Shown here piece by piece: positions 8,232 through 18,194 of a DNA stretch of 64,000 nucleotides. The DNA comes from Billgrantia pellis (lineage in GTDB: Bacteria > Pseudomonadota > Gammaproteobacteria > Pseudomonadales > Halomonadaceae), in assembly GCF_008297955.1 (NCBI RefSeq), contig NZ_VTPY01000005.1, forward strand, positions 372,001 through 436,000. The letters are read 5' to 3'. The notes below the pieces were generated by a model. It was not told the origin of the DNA, did no database searches, and was given only the letters and a program-made list of their open reading frames with translations. A program made the translations under genes and the position numbers. The number at the start of each line of letters is the position of its first letter. The stretch's first letter is position 1.

Positions 8232-9473
8232 ATGCTCGACCGCCTGCCACTGCTGATCGGCCTACGTTATGTGCGCGCCAAGCGCCGCAATCATTTCATC
8301 TCCTTCATTTCGCTCACCTCCATGCTGGGATTGATGCTCGGCGTGGCGGTTCTGATCCTGGTGCTCTCGGTCATGAACGGTTTCGATCATGAACTGCGCA
8401 CCCGCATTCTCGGCATGGTGCCGCATACCAAGATCGAGTCGCGCAGCGGCCTGGTCGATTGGCAACCGTTGGCCGAGCAACTGATGCAGCGCGAGCGTGT
8501 CATCGGTGCGGCGCCCTATGTCGAGCAGCAGGGCATGTTCTCGGTCGGTGGGCGCAACGAGGGTGCCATGGTCAACGGTATCCACCCGGAATGGGAGGAC
8601 CGGGTCTCGATCATCGGCTCTCATATGCGCCAGGGCAGCCTTGATGATCTGCAGCCGGGTGAGTGGAACATCGTGCTGGGGGCGCTGCTGGCACGCCATC
8701 TGGGCGTTGGGGTCGGCGACCGCGTCACTCTGCTGGTTCCCGAAGCCTCGATCACGCCGGCCGGGGTTTTTCCACGGCTCAAGCGCTTCACGGTTAGCGG
8801 CATTTTCAATGTTGGCGCTGACCTCGACGCCAATCTGGCCTACGCCAATATCGAGGACATGCAAACCCTGGCGCGACTGGGCGATGCCGTGGGTGGACTG
8901 CGCCTGGAGCTGAATGACCTGTTCGCCGCCTCCAGCGAGACGCGCGCCATCATCGACGAACTCGGCTCGGGCTATCGAGGCTTCGATTGGACCTTTTCCC
9001 ACGGCAACCTGTTCCAGGCGATCCAGATGGAGAAACGCATGATCGCGCTGCTGCTGACGGTGATCATCGCCGTGGCCGCCTTCAACATCGTTTCGACCCT
9101 GGTCATGGTAGTGACCGACAAGCATGCTGATATCGCCATCCTGCGCACGATCGGCGCCACACCACGCTCGATCATGGGTATCTTCGTGGTGCAGGGGCTG
9201 GCGATCGGCGTAATCGGCATCGCCGTGGGTGTCGGACTCGGCATTCTCCTGGCGTTGACAATCTCCGATCTGATCGGCTGGGTGGAATCGACGTTCGGTA
9301 TCCAGTTCCTTGACGCCGGGGTCTATTTCATCAGCGACCTGCCGTCACGGCTGCACTGGGAGGACGTGCGCAATATCGTTGCCGCCGCCTTCGGCCTGAC
9401 CTTCCTGTCGACGCTCTACCCGGCCTGGCGTGCATCGCGAGTCCAGCCGGCGGAGGTGCTGCGCTATGAGTGA
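8232..9473 (+). CDS. lolC: Lipoprotein-releasing ABC permease LolC/LolE family
   Basis: Inner-membrane subunit of the Lol system that extracts outer-membrane lipoproteins and hands them to LolA. The 413-residue protein has the classic layout: one membrane helix near residues 20-45 (the SMLGLMLGVAVLILVLS stretch), a large periplasmic domain, then three helices in an FtsX domain at the C-terminus. The chosen ATG (AAGGA at 8 bases) gives the family start MLDRLPLLIGLRYVR; the frame extends to 8142 without family likeness. Only one LolC/E-type gene is present, so the complex may use a homodimer (LolF-like) or a partner elsewhere. lolD overlaps its end. Confidence 0.93.
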   Translation: MLDRLPLLIGLRYVRAKRRNHFISFISLTSMLGLMLGVAVLILVLSVMNGFDHELRTRILGMVPHTKIESRSGLVDWQPLAEQLMQRERVIGAAPYVEQQGMFSVGGRNEGAMVNGIHPEWEDRVSIIGSHMRQGSLDDLQPGEWNIVLGALLARHLGVGVGDRVTLLVPEASITPAGVFPRLKRFTVSGIFNVGADLDANLAYANIEDMQTLARLGDAVGGLRLELNDLFAASSETRAIIDELGSGYRGFDWTFSHGNLFQAIQMEKRMIALLLTVIIAVAAFNIVSTLVMVVTDKHADIAILRTIGATPRSIMGIFVVQGLAIGVIGIAVGVGLGILLALTISDLIGWVESTFGIQFLDAGVYFISDLPSRLHWEDVRNIVAAAFGLTFLSTLYPAWRASRVQPAEVLRYE

Positions 9474-10197
9474 AACAACCGTGAACAAGGAAAGCCTCGT
9501 GAACCAGACGGCGAATGGCAGGATCATGCTGGCTTGCCGCGACCTGACGCGCATCTATCGCGAGGGGCCGCAGGACGTCACCGTGCTCGATGGCCTCTCA
9601 CTCGAGGTGCGGGCCGGCGAACGGGTCGCGGTGGTCGGCAGTTCGGGGTCGGGCAAGACCACCCTGCTCAACCTGCTCGGCGGGCTCGACCGTCCGACCC
9701 GCGGCGAGGTGTCGATCGCGGGGGAGTCGCTGCTCGACCTGGGCGAGGCGGCGCTGGGCAAGTTTCGCAACCGTCGCATCGGCTTCGTCTACCAATTTCA
9801 CCACCTTCTCGCCGAGTTCTCCGCGCTGGAGAACGCCGCATTGCCGCTGATCATACGCGGTCAGCGCAAGAGAGCGGCCGAAAGCCGCGCCAGGGAGCTG
9901 CTGGCCAAGGTGGGGATCGAGCACCGCGCCGACCACAAGCCGGGCGAGCTATCAGGCGGCGAACGCCAGCGTGTGGCTATCGCCCGGGCGCTTGTCACCG
10001 ATCCGAGCCTGGTGCTGATGGACGAGCCGACCGGCAATCTCGATCAGAGTACGGCCGCAAGCATCCTGGCGCTGATGGATGAATTGGCGAGAACGACCGA
10101 TTGCGCTTTCGTGGTAGTGACTCACGATCCGTCGCTGGCCGCCCATCAAGACCGCGTGATGAAGCTCGATGGCGGGCGCCTGACCGAACAGCGTTGA
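9466..10197 (+). CDS. lolD: Lipoprotein-releasing ABC transporter ATPase LolD
   Basis: ATPase that powers lipoprotein release with LolC/E. The 243 residues include Walker A GSSGSGKTT, the LolD-typical FVYQFHHLL segment, signature LSGGERQRVAIARAL and Walker B LVLMDEPTGNLD. The ATG lies 8 bases inside the end of lolC, with GGAGGTG upstream, so translation is coupled. The first 20 residues are not conserved in LolD and another ATG (residue 21) precedes the ACRDLTRIY core, so the true start could be later. Confidence 0.95.
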   Translation: MSETTVNKESLVNQTANGRIMLACRDLTRIYREGPQDVTVLDGLSLEVRAGERVAVVGSSGSGKTTLLNLLGGLDRPTRGEVSIAGESLLDLGEAALGKFRNRRIGFVYQFHHLLAEFSALENAALPLIIRGQRKRAAESRARELLAKVGIEHRADHKPGELSGGERQRVAIARALVTDPSLVLMDEPTGNLDQSTAASILALMDELARTTDCAFVVVTHDPSLAAHQDRVMKLDGGRLTEQR

Positions 10198-10231
10198 GCG
10201 GCACCCGCCTCTCGAACCCCGTAGAGCGGGG

Positions 10232-10771
10232 CTAGGTGTCTCGCTCCAGTCGTCTGCGACGGCGCTTCAGGGCGCGTCGCTTCCAGCTGCGCGAAACACG
10301 CCAGCGCCACAGCAGCCGAACCACCGCGTTGGCCAGAACGGCCAGCAGCACGGCTGACACCACCGAGCCGAGGGCGAGCGCCGGCAGGATGTCGGCCATG
10401 CGCTCGGCAATCCAGCGCGTCGAGATGCGTGTCGGAGCCTCCCGGGCCGGTGTCTCCATCAGCCAAGCGCCGAGGCGATAGTTACCGTAAAAGACCAAGG
10501 GCATGGTCAGCGGGTTGGTGATCCACACCAGGCCCACGGAGAGCGGGAGATTGCAGCGCAGCAACCAGGCGCCGAAGGCAGCGACGGCCATTTGGAAGGG
10601 AATCGGCAGCATGGCACTGAACAAGCCGACCGAAAAGGCGTTGGCTACGGTTCGCCGTGACAGCGCCCAGAGCCCAGGATCGCCGATAACGTGGCCCAGG
10701 AAGCGCAGCGAGCGCTGGCGCCTGAGCGTTTCGGGGTTGGGCATGTAGCGCTGCAGGAATCGGCGCGGCAT
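10232..10771 (-). CDS. DUF2062 membrane protein
   Basis: A 179-residue protein of the DUF2062 family, whose function is unknown. It starts MPRRFLQRYMPNPE, the usual start for the family. Then come a hydrophobic segment (NAFSVGLFSAMLPIPFQMAVAA without the central residues shown in full), the ITNPLTMPLVFY motif, a second hydrophobic region near the C-terminus and a very basic Arg/Lys tail. An alternative ATG at 10810 would add 13 residues; longer versions of the frame run into the divergent comEC and look wrong. It is convergent with lolD and divergent from comEC. Confidence 0.85.
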   Translation of the reverse strand: MPRRFLQRYMPNPETLRRQRSLRFLGHVIGDPGLWALSRRTVANAFSVGLFSAMLPIPFQMAVAAFGAWLLRCNLPLSVGLVWITNPLTMPLVFYGNYRLGAWLMETPAREAPTRISTRWIAERMADILPALALGSVVSAVLLAVLANAVVRLLWRWRVSRSWKRRALKRRRRRLERDT

Positions 10772-10922
10772 GGCGTTGGCTCGCTGCTTCGTGACCCGGT
10801 TATTATCCATGGATGGCCGTTGACCCGCCATGTCATGCGTTGGCAGGAAGTTTGCCTTCGCATGCCTGGTGAAACCGGCTCGAGTCGCGTTGGATGTGCC
10901 GACGGGAGGCAAGGGAGTGCGG

Positions 10923-13208
10923 ATGGGGGTGGCAATGCCGATGGCGCTGGCGGCGCTGGGCGGCACGGGGCTTGGCCGGTGGGCGCCGCCCGGGTTGGTG
11001 GAGGCCTGGGCGCTGGCGCTGCTTTGCGCATTGGCGAGCAAGCGCTGGCGAATGGCCGGGCTTGCCTTGGTGCTCGCCGTAACGGCGGTTCAGGTGTTGC
11101 TGGCCAGGGGCGCCGAGCTGCCGGCTGGGCTGTTGCGGGCCGACCTTGCACTCGCAGGACGGCTTGAAACGGTCGAAGGCGAAGGCCGCCTGACCCGGTT
11201 GCTGGTGCGGGTGGACGATTGCCGGCCGCTCGAGGCCGATAGGCTACCTTGCCACCGGCTGCGCCGGGTGCGCCTCAGCGTCTACGAGGCGCCGCCGATG
11301 CAGCCGGGCGAGCGTTGGGCCCTCACCGTGCGGCTGCGTCCACCGGATGGTTTTGCCAATCCCGGTACCTTCGATTATCGCGCCTGGCTATGGCGCGAAG
11401 GCATCCAGGCCACCGGCTATGTGCGCCGCGAACCGGCTCCTCGACGGCTGGCGCCGGCGCCTTATTCCCTACGCCGCCAAGCCGTGGCATTCCTCGATGC
11501 GCAGCCGCTCGCCCCTCTGACGACTCGCTGGCTGGCGGCGTTGACGCTGGGGGCCGGTGACCGGCTCTCGCGCGACGACTGGGAGCGGCTCAACGCCAGC
11601 GGTACTACCCATTTGGTGGTGATCTCGGGGCTGCACGTGGGCCTGGTCGCCGCCTTCATCCTGCTGCTGGCACGAGGCGTCGCGCGTGCGTTGACCCCGG
11701 AGCGCTGGCGCATGGCGATCTGGCCCTGGTGGTTGGCGGGGTTGGCGGCGGTTGGCTACGCCGCCCTGGCGGGTCTGCAACCGCCGGCCCTGCGTGCTCT
11801 GATCATGACCGTGATCGGGCTATGGGTCGCCAGTGGACGCCACGCTCCCGGTTCCTGGCAAGCCTGGTGGTTGGCGCTGGGACTGGTGGTGCTGCATGAC
11901 CCGTTATCGGTTTGGCGTCCGGGGCTGTGGCTCTCGTTCCTGGCCGTGGCGGTGTTGATCCTGATCTGGCAAGGGCGTCCGCGGCCACGGGGCTTGCGCG
12001 GCTGGGCATGGGGGTTGCTGCGTACTCAGCTTCTGCTGGCGACGCTGATGGCGGCGGCTGTGCTGCTGGCCTTCGCCCGGCTTGCGCCTGCCGCGCCGCT
12101 GGTCAACTTGGTGGCGGTGCCGCTGGTGAGTTCGCTACTGGTGCCGCTGGGGCTGCTGGGCTGGTTGTTCGCACCGCTGGCGCCGCTCGGCGCTGCCTGC
12201 TGGTGGCTGTTCGAACGCATCACGCTGAGCATGACGGAGCTGCTCGATCTCGCGGTTTCCCGGCTCCCGCTATGGTGGCCCTCCGCCGAGCTGATCGCTC
12301 CACTTGCCCTGATGCTTGGGCTAATGGCGCTGCTGTGGGCGTTGCCCGGGCTCGCCAGGCGTCTTCGCGTCGGGGGGACGCTGTTGTTATTGCCCGCCAT
12401 GCTGGGACTCACCGTGCCCGTGCCGGAGCCGGGCAGTCTGCGAGTACGGGTTTACGACGTCGGCCAGGGGCAACTGGTCGAGCTGCACAGTGCCGGTTTT
12501 CGCATGCTCTACGACAGCGGGCCGCGCTTCGCCTCTGGCTTCGCTCCGGTGAGTGCGTTATGGCCGGCGGGCCAACGCTTCGATCGGGTCATGGTCAGCC
12601 ATGGCGATCTCGACCATGCCGGAGGCGTGGCCTGGCTGGCGGAGCGGCACGACGTCGGCGAGTTCCAGGCGCCTGCGGGAGAAAACCTCGACGTGACTTC
12701 CACTGTCTGCGTGGCTGGGCAGCAGTGGCAGCGCGACGGTGTGAGCTATCGCGTGCTTTGGCCTCCGGCAGACGCGGCACCGTTTTCCAGCAATGACCGC
12801 TCCTGTGTGCTCGAAGTAACGGCGGGGGAGGAGCGCCTGTTGATCACCGGCGATGTGAGCAGCGACATCGAGCGGGTCATTCTCCAGCGACTACCTCTGC
12901 CGATCACGGTGCTGGTGGCGGGGCATCACGGCAGCCGTTCCAGCTCCGGCCCCCAACTCGTGCAGTGGACCACGCCGCAACATGTCGTGTTCAGTGCCGG
13001 TCGTCACAATGCCTTCGGTCATCCCAGCGACGCGGTAGTGCGACGTTTCCATCGCGTCGGTAGCTGTCAATGGAGCACCGCCCTGGACGGTGCCGTCACC
13101 TTCTGGCTCGGACGCGACTCGAGCGTAAGCCTCGATACCGCCCGCGCCATGCCTTGGCGGCGCGGCGGTGTCGAAGGGAAGTGCCATGCGGTAGAATCGC
13201 GCCATTGA
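10923..13208 (+). CDS. comEC: ComEC/Rec2 DNA internalisation protein
   Basis: Inner-membrane channel for single-stranded DNA uptake in natural transformation. The 761 residues hold an N-terminal DUF4131 region with two or three membrane helices, the competence domain with many helices (motif SGLHVGLVAA near residue 235) and a C-terminal metallo-beta-lactamase-like domain (VSHGDLDHAGG, LITGDVS, VAGHHGSRSSS), thought to be a nuclease. The ATG at 10923 follows GGGAG; the frame extends to 10830. It heads the operon that continues through exbB, exbD, msbA and lpxK; the next gene starts 31 bases later. Confidence 0.93.
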   Translation: MGVAMPMALAALGGTGLGRWAPPGLVEAWALALLCALASKRWRMAGLALVLAVTAVQVLLARGAELPAGLLRADLALAGRLETVEGEGRLTRLLVRVDDCRPLEADRLPCHRLRRVRLSVYEAPPMQPGERWALTVRLRPPDGFANPGTFDYRAWLWREGIQATGYVRREPAPRRLAPAPYSLRRQAVAFLDAQPLAPLTTRWLAALTLGAGDRLSRDDWERLNASGTTHLVVISGLHVGLVAAFILLLARGVARALTPERWRMAIWPWWLAGLAAVGYAALAGLQPPALRALIMTVIGLWVASGRHAPGSWQAWWLALGLVVLHDPLSVWRPGLWLSFLAVAVLILIWQGRPRPRGLRGWAWGLLRTQLLLATLMAAAVLLAFARLAPAAPLVNLVAVPLVSSLLVPLGLLGWLFAPLAPLGAACWWLFERITLSMTELLDLAVSRLPLWWPSAELIAPLALMLGLMALLWALPGLARRLRVGGTLLLLPAMLGLTVPVPEPGSLRVRVYDVGQGQLVELHSAGFRMLYDSGPRFASGFAPVSALWPAGQRFDRVMVSHGDLDHAGGVAWLAERHDVGEFQAPAGENLDVTSTVCVAGQQWQRDGVSYRVLWPPADAAPFSSNDRSCVLEVTAGEERLLITGDVSSDIERVILQRLPLPITVLVAGHHGSRSSSGPQLVQWTTPQHVVFSAGRHNAFGHPSDAVVRRFHRVGSCQWSTALDGAVTFWLGRDSSVSLDTARAMPWRRGGVEGKCHAVESRH

Positions 13209-13239
13209 TCGCGACAGCGTTGCGTGAGGAGGGGAACCG

Positions 13240-13926
13240 ATGGACATGATGGATGCGCTGGTCGCCGGGGGGTGGCTGATGGTCCCGCTCCTGGGCTGCT
13301 CGCTGCTGGCGACGGTGATCATCATCGAGCGTCTGTGGACCCTGCGCGCCAAGCGCATCGCCCCTTACGGCTTGGGGCAGGAGGTTTGTTCGCTGGTCGC
13401 CCGTGGCCAGGTCAATCTCTACTGGCTCGAGAGTCACTCACCGCTGGGGGCCGTGCTGGCCGCCGGGCTGCGTAACGCGCGCCTGGGGCACGAGCAGGTG
13501 CGGGCCAGGCTGCAGGAGGCTGCTACCGCCGTGATTCACGACATGGAGCGCTTTCTCAGTCCGCTGGGCACCATTGCCGCGATTACGCCGCTGATCGGCC
13601 TGCTGGGCACCGTGGTGGGAATGATCGAGGTGTTCGCAGTGATCGTCGCAGCGGATGGGGCAAGCCGGACCGCCGAACTTGCCGGTGGCATTTCGCGTGC
13701 CCTGGTGACCACTGCTGCGGGTCTCACGGTGGCAATTCCGGCGCTGATGTTCCATCGTTACTTTCTGCGCCGAGTGGAGGACATCACGGTGCGCATGGAG
13801 GAGCAGGCGGGCCAGGTGGTGGAATTTCTGGCCCACTATCAGGGCGAGCTGGGTTTCAGCGAGCAGCGCGAGGAAGAGCGGGCCCGCTTTCGGGAGCAAC
13901 CTGCGCCGGAGGTCGGCAGGTCGTGA
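13240..13926 (+). CDS. exbB: ExbB/TolQ-family proton channel subunit
   Basis: MotA/TolQ/ExbB protein of 228 residues, which with ExbD uses proton motive force to energise TonB-like partners. Three hydrophobic segments are visible: residues 8-28, a pair beginning at TPLIGLLGTVVGMIEVF, and GISRALVTTAAGLTVAIPALMF. These TPLIGLLGTV and TTAAGL motifs are the family signature. GAGGAGG lies upstream of the ATG. It overlaps exbD by four bases. No tonB is in the window; this comEC-linked pair is common in gammaproteobacteria and need not serve the iron receptor at 50 kb. Confidence 0.93.
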   Translation: MDMMDALVAGGWLMVPLLGCSLLATVIIIERLWTLRAKRIAPYGLGQEVCSLVARGQVNLYWLESHSPLGAVLAAGLRNARLGHEQVRARLQEAATAVIHDMERFLSPLGTIAAITPLIGLLGTVVGMIEVFAVIVAADGASRTAELAGGISRALVTTAAGLTVAIPALMFHRYFLRRVEDITVRMEEQAGQVVEFLAHYQGELGFSEQREEERARFREQPAPEVGRS

Positions 13927-14351
13927 AATTTCCGCGCCGCCGTCGCGATCCGGTGGAGGTCAATCTCACCCCGCTCATCGACGTGGTCTTTCTGCTGCTG
14001 ATCTTCTTCATGGTATCCACGACATTCGAGACCCGACAGGCATTGGAGCTGGAACTGCCCGAGAGCGCTGCCGGCACGGCGCTCGAGGCGTCGCCGGTGA
14101 CCCTGGTCGTCACCGAGCGGGGACGCTACCGGCTGGGAGAGCGCGAGCTCGGGGCAGCGGAGCTGGGTGAGGCGCTCTCCGCCGAAGCCGATCAAGCTCG
14201 CCTCCATGGGCTAGTGGTGGAGGCCGATGCACGTGCGGTTCACGCCGACGTGGTGCGAGCGCTGGATCAAGCGGGCGCGCTCGGCGTTCGCCAGGTGCGC
14301 ATTGCCACGCGCGAAACTCAGGCAACATCCACGCAAGCGGAGACACCGTGA
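13923..14351 (+). CDS. exbD: ExbD/TolR-family protein
   Basis: Single-helix partner of ExbB, 142 residues. It begins with a basic cytoplasmic stretch, then VNLTPLIDVVFLLLIFFM, which contains the essential Asp of the membrane helix, followed by a periplasmic domain of about 95 residues. The start is a GTG overlapping the exbB stop (GTGA), so the two subunits are made in coupled fashion. The stop in turn overlaps the GTG start of msbA. Confidence 0.93.
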   Translation: MKFPRRRRDPVEVNLTPLIDVVFLLLIFFMVSTTFETRQALELELPESAAGTALEASPVTLVVTERGRYRLGERELGAAELGEALSAEADQARLHGLVVEADARAVHADVVRALDQAGALGVRQVRIATRETQATSTQAETP

Positions 14352-16105
14352 CTCAAGACCGGACCCAACATTCTAGCTGGGCCCTCTACAAGCGGCTGCT
14401 GGCTTATGTGAAGCCCCACTGGGTTTCGTTCACCCTGGCGATCGTCGGCTATGCGCTCTACGCAGCCTCGAGCACTGCCCTGGCGGAAATGATGAAGCGC
14501 CTTATCGATGGCATTCAGAACCCCGATGCCTCCTTTCGCCTGCTGTTGCCGCTGTTCGTGGTCGGCATGTTCGCTGCCCGCGGCCTGGGCACCTTTCTCG
14601 GTACCTACTTCATGAGCAACGTGGCGCGCAACGTGGTGCATTCGCTGCGTTGCAATGTGTTCAACCACATGTTGCACCTGCCGGGTCGTTTCTTCGACGC
14701 CCACTCCAGCGGCCATCTCATCTCTCGCGTTACCTACCATGTCGAGCAGGTGACCGGGGCGGCGACCAATGCCATTACCATTCTGCTGCGAGAAGGTCTG
14801 TTCGTGATCGGCCTGCTGAGCTACCTGTTGTGGACCAACTGGATGCTGACGCTGCTTTTCCTGGGCGTGACCCCGCTGATCGCCGGCGTGGTGAGTTACG
14901 CCAGCAAGCGCTTCCGGCGTATCTCGCAGCGCATCCAGCACTCCATGGGCGATGTCACCCATGTCGCTTCCGAGGCGCTGACGGGCTATCGCGTCGTGCG
15001 TACTCACGGGGCGGAGGCGTACGAGAAGGCGCGCTTCGCCAAGGCCAGCGAGTACAACCGCCAACAGAAGATGAAAGAGGCCCTGACCAAGGCGATCAGC
15101 ACGCCGGTGATTCAACTGATGATCGCCGTATCGCTGGCAGTGTTGGTATGGCTGGCGATGTCGCCGGCGATGATGGCAGACATGACGCCAGGTGAGTTCG
15201 TGGCGTTCATTACCGCCGCTTCGCTGATGGCCAAGCCGGTGCGTCAGCTCACCGAGATCAATAGCGAGATACAGAAGGGCATTGCCGCCGCCGATGAGCT
15301 GTTCGGCCTTCTGAACGTGCCAGCCGAGCCCGACGAAGGCACTCTGGAGCCGCAAAGACTCGAAGGACGGGTCGAGTTCGAAGGAGTGCGTTTTCGTTAC
15401 GGCGAAGACCAGCCCGAGGTGCTCAAGGGCATCGACCAGGTCATTGCGCCAGGCGAGATGGTGGCCATCGTCGGTCGCTCGGGAAGCGGCAAATCGACCT
15501 TGGTAGGGCTGCTACCACGTTTCTATCGGCCCACTGGCGGGCGAGTGCTGATCGATGGGGTACCGATCGACGATTATCGCCTGGCGCCGCTGCGCCGGCA
15601 GATCGCGTTGGTTTCACAACAGGTGACGCTGTTCAACGCCAGCATTGCCGACAATATCGCCTACGGGGTCCCGCAGGCCGACCGTGTCGCCATCGAGGCG
15701 GCGGCGCGCGCCGCCTATGCGCACGAGTTCATTGAACGGATGCCCAACGGATACGACACCTTGGTCGGCGATAATGGCGTGATGCTCTCCGGCGGCCAGC
15801 GGCAACGGCTGGCCATTGCCCGGGCAATCTTCAAGGATGCGCCGTTGCTGATTCTCGACGAGGCCACGTCGGCACTGGATACCGAGTCGGAGCGTTATAT
15901 CCAGGCAGCCCTGGAGGTCGTCTGCCGCGGGCGCACGACGCTGGTCATTGCCCATCGGTTGTCCACCATCGAACGCGCCGACCGCATACTGGTCATGGAA
16001 CAGGGGCAGGTCGTCGAGCAGGGCACCCATGCCGAACTGATCGCCCGCGACGGTGCCTATGCCGCACTGCATCGGTTGCAGTTCCAGGAGGCCTCGACGG
16101 CATGA
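14348..16105 (+). CDS. msbA: Lipid A exporter MsbA, ABC transporter
   Basis: Flips core-lipid A across the inner membrane. The 585-residue half transporter has six membrane helices in residues 20-310 and an ATPase domain with Walker A GRSGSGKSTL, signature LSGGQRQRLAIARA, Walker B LLILDEATSALD and the His switch IAHRLST. It starts at a GTG within GTGA overlapping exbD and ends in ATGA with lpxK, the next lipid A gene. This coupling supports MsbA over a general multidrug exporter. Confidence 0.95.
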   Translation: MTQDRTQHSSWALYKRLLAYVKPHWVSFTLAIVGYALYAASSTALAEMMKRLIDGIQNPDASFRLLLPLFVVGMFAARGLGTFLGTYFMSNVARNVVHSLRCNVFNHMLHLPGRFFDAHSSGHLISRVTYHVEQVTGAATNAITILLREGLFVIGLLSYLLWTNWMLTLLFLGVTPLIAGVVSYASKRFRRISQRIQHSMGDVTHVASEALTGYRVVRTHGAEAYEKARFAKASEYNRQQKMKEALTKAISTPVIQLMIAVSLAVLVWLAMSPAMMADMTPGEFVAFITAASLMAKPVRQLTEINSEIQKGIAAADELFGLLNVPAEPDEGTLEPQRLEGRVEFEGVRFRYGEDQPEVLKGIDQVIAPGEMVAIVGRSGSGKSTLVGLLPRFYRPTGGRVLIDGVPIDDYRLAPLRRQIALVSQQVTLFNASIADNIAYGVPQADRVAIEAAARAAYAHEFIERMPNGYDTLVGDNGVMLSGGQRQRLAIARAIFKDAPLLILDEATSALDTESERYIQAALEVVCRGRTTLVIAHRLSTIERADRILVMEQGQVVEQGTHAELIARDGAYAALHRLQFQEASTA

Positions 16106-17112
16106 TACGCGGGTTCGGTGAGCGCTGGCTCGTAGCCGCCTACGGCAACGCGGCCTGGCTCAAGTTACTGCGGCCGCTGGAGGCGCTCTACCGTAGGGCA
16201 ATGAAGCGCCGTGCCGCCGCCTACCGTCAAGGCAAGCGTGCGGTATGGCACGCCGACGTTCCGGTGATCGTGGTCGGTAACCTGACGCTCGGCGGCACAG
16301 GCAAGTCCCCCTTGGTGGCCTGGCTTGCGCGCCACTTGTCCGAGCGGGGCTGGCGGCCGGGCATCGTGTCACGGGGCTATGGCGGCAGAGCGGGACAGGG
16401 CGCAGGCTACCCGCTGCATGTGACTGCGCACACACGCATCGCCGAGAGCGGCGACGAGCCGCGCATGCTGGCACGCCAGACCGGGCTACCCGTGGTGGTG
16501 GACCCGGAGCGGCCGCGGGGAGCGCGGGCACTGCTCGAGATGGGCTGTGACTTGGTGATCAGTGATGATGGGTTGCAGCATCTGGCGCTAGGGCGCGATA
16601 TCGAACTGGTCGTGGTGGATGGGCGGCGTGGCTTCGGCAATGGACGTTGCCTGCCGGCAGGACCACTGCGTGAACCGTTGTCACGCCTGAGCGAGGTGGA
16701 CGCGGTGCTGATCAATGGCAAGCCCACCTTCGAACCGCCTGTGGGGGCTTGGTCCTTCCGGCTGGCGCCGGTGCGCTGGCGCTCGCTAGAGGCCGACCGG
16801 AGATGTCCCGTGATGCCGCTTCCCTTCAGCGGGCCGGTGCATGCCGTGGCGGGTATCGGCAATCCCGACCGCTTCTTCGCCACGCTCAAGGAGCTGGGCA
16901 TGGAAGTGCGACCGCATGCGTTGCCGGATCATCACCGCTTCACGGCGGCGGATCTCACCTTCGACGATGGCCGGCCGGTAGTCATGACGGCCAAGGACGC
17001 CGAGAAGTGTCGAGACCTGGCGCCACCGGGCAGTTGGGTGCTGGAGGTCGAGGCCGAGCCTATGCCCGCTTTCGTCGAGTGGCTGGATCAGCGACTGTCA
17101 GGATTGCGGTAA
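16102..17112 (+). CDS. lpxK: Tetraacyldisaccharide 4'-kinase
   Basis: Phosphorylates the 4' position of the lipid A disaccharide at the inner membrane. The 336-residue protein has an N-terminal amphipathic or hydrophobic stretch, Walker A inside GNLTLGGTGKSPL near residue 62, the SRGYGGR motif, DDGLQH and a late ADLTFDDG region, all characteristic. The ATG overlaps the msbA stop. Sixty-four bases separate it from ycaR, the widest gap in the run from exbB to kdsB. Confidence 0.95.
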   Translation: MIRGFGERWLVAAYGNAAWLKLLRPLEALYRRAMKRRAAAYRQGKRAVWHADVPVIVVGNLTLGGTGKSPLVAWLARHLSERGWRPGIVSRGYGGRAGQGAGYPLHVTAHTRIAESGDEPRMLARQTGLPVVVDPERPRGARALLEMGCDLVISDDGLQHLALGRDIELVVVDGRRGFGNGRCLPAGPLREPLSRLSEVDAVLINGKPTFEPPVGAWSFRLAPVRWRSLEADRRCPVMPLPFSGPVHAVAGIGNPDRFFATLKELGMEVRPHALPDHHRFTAADLTFDDGRPVVMTAKDAEKCRDLAPPGSWVLEVEAEPMPAFVEWLDQRLSGLR

Positions 17113-17176
17113 CCTAGGCGTTAGGGACCGGCGAAGACGGTCGATAACGAATACGATAATTCTGCGGAGGTGAACG

Positions 17177-17386
17177 ATGGACAAGGAATTGTTGGCAATG
17201 CTGGTCTGTCCGCTGTGCAAGGGCAAGCTCAAATACGATCGCGAGGCGGGGGAGCTGCGCTGCCATTACGATGGGCTGGCCTACCCGGTGCGCGACGGCA
17301 TTCCGGTCATGCTGCCCGAGGAGGCACGCCAGATGGATGTCGATGAAAAGCTGCCGACATCGCCTGGCCGTACTGGGGAAGCGTGA
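17177..17386 (+). CDS. ycaR: Trm112/UPF0434 (YcaR-like) small zinc-type protein
   Basis: A 69-residue protein beginning [18 protein letters not shown] and carrying CPLC, a later Cys-His and the [11 protein letters not shown] stretch that defines UPF0434. The role in bacteria is unknown; the Trm112 fold suggests a small zinc-binding scaffold. GGAGGTG lies before the ATG. It always accompanies lpxK and kdsB, as here. Its stop overlaps the kdsB start. Confidence 0.92.
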   Translation: MDKELLAMLVCPLCKGKLKYDREAGELRCHYDGLAYPVRDGIPVMLPEEARQMDVDEKLPTSPGRTGEA

Positions 17387-18159
17387 TGACGCGGGAGCAG
17401 GGATTTATCGCGGTGATTCCGGCGCGCTTCGGTTCCACTCGCCTGCCGGGTAAGCCGCTGCTCGATATTGCCGGGGAACCGATGATCGCTCACGTTTGGC
17501 GGCGTGCCAGTGAAAGTGCCGCCAGCCGGGTTGTGGTGGCCACCGACGATGAGAGAATCCGCGAGGCGCTCGCGCCGCTGGGTGCGGAGGTGGTGATGAC
17601 TCGGGCCGACCACCCCTCGGGAACCGATCGCCTGGCAGAAGTGGCCGAGCGGTTGGGGCTTGCTGATGACGAAGTGCTGGTCAACGTACAGGGAGATGAG
17701 CCGTTGATTCCCCCGCGGCTGATCGATCAGGTGGCGGCCCGCCTGCTCGACGATCCCGGTGCTTCCATTGCGACGCTTGCCGAGCCGATCAGCGATGTGG
17801 AGACGCTATTCAATCCCAACGCAGTCAAGGTAGTGCGGGCGCTCTCCGGCCGTGCCCTCTATTTTTCTCGCGCACCCATCCCCTGGGATCGCGAGGCTTT
17901 CACCGCGCGCCCCGCTTGGCTCGTCACCGATGGCTGGCTGCGACATATCGGCCTGTACGCCTACCGTGCCGGCTTTCTCTTCGAGTATCGCGATTGGGCG
18001 CCATCGGCGCTCGAACAGCTCGAGCAGCTCGAGCAGCTACGGGCACTGCACTACGGCCATGCCATACAGGTGACGCTGGCCGCCGAGCCCAACCCTGCCG
18101 GGATCGATACGCTCGAGGATCTGGAGCGTGTACGGGACCTTTTGACCCCTAAGACTTGA
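17386..18159 (+). CDS. kdsB: 3-deoxy-manno-octulosonate cytidylyltransferase
   Basis: Activates Kdo to CMP-Kdo for lipopolysaccharide inner core synthesis. The 257-residue product has the CMP-sugar synthetase start [15 protein letters not shown], then [19 protein letters not shown] and the [12 protein letters not shown] substrate region. A short Gln-Leu-Glu run ([10 protein letters not shown] near residue 210) is family-typical, coded here by repeated CTCGAGCAG. The ATG forms TGATG with the ycaR stop and has GGGGA at good spacing; a GTG one codon earlier is the alternative. Confidence 0.95.
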   Translation: MTREQGFIAVIPARFGSTRLPGKPLLDIAGEPMIAHVWRRASESAASRVVVATDDERIREALAPLGAEVVMTRADHPSGTDRLAEVAERLGLADDEVLVNVQGDEPLIPPRLIDQVAARLLDDPGASIATLAEPISDVETLFNPNAVKVVRALSGRALYFSRAPIPWDREAFTARPAWLVTDGWLRHIGLYAYRAGFLFEYRDWAPSALEQLEQLEQLRALHYGHAIQVTLAAEPNPAGIDTLEDLERVRDLLTPKT

Positions 18160-18194
18160 AAAGCGTAAGCCCTGAGTCACTGCAAGGAGCGATC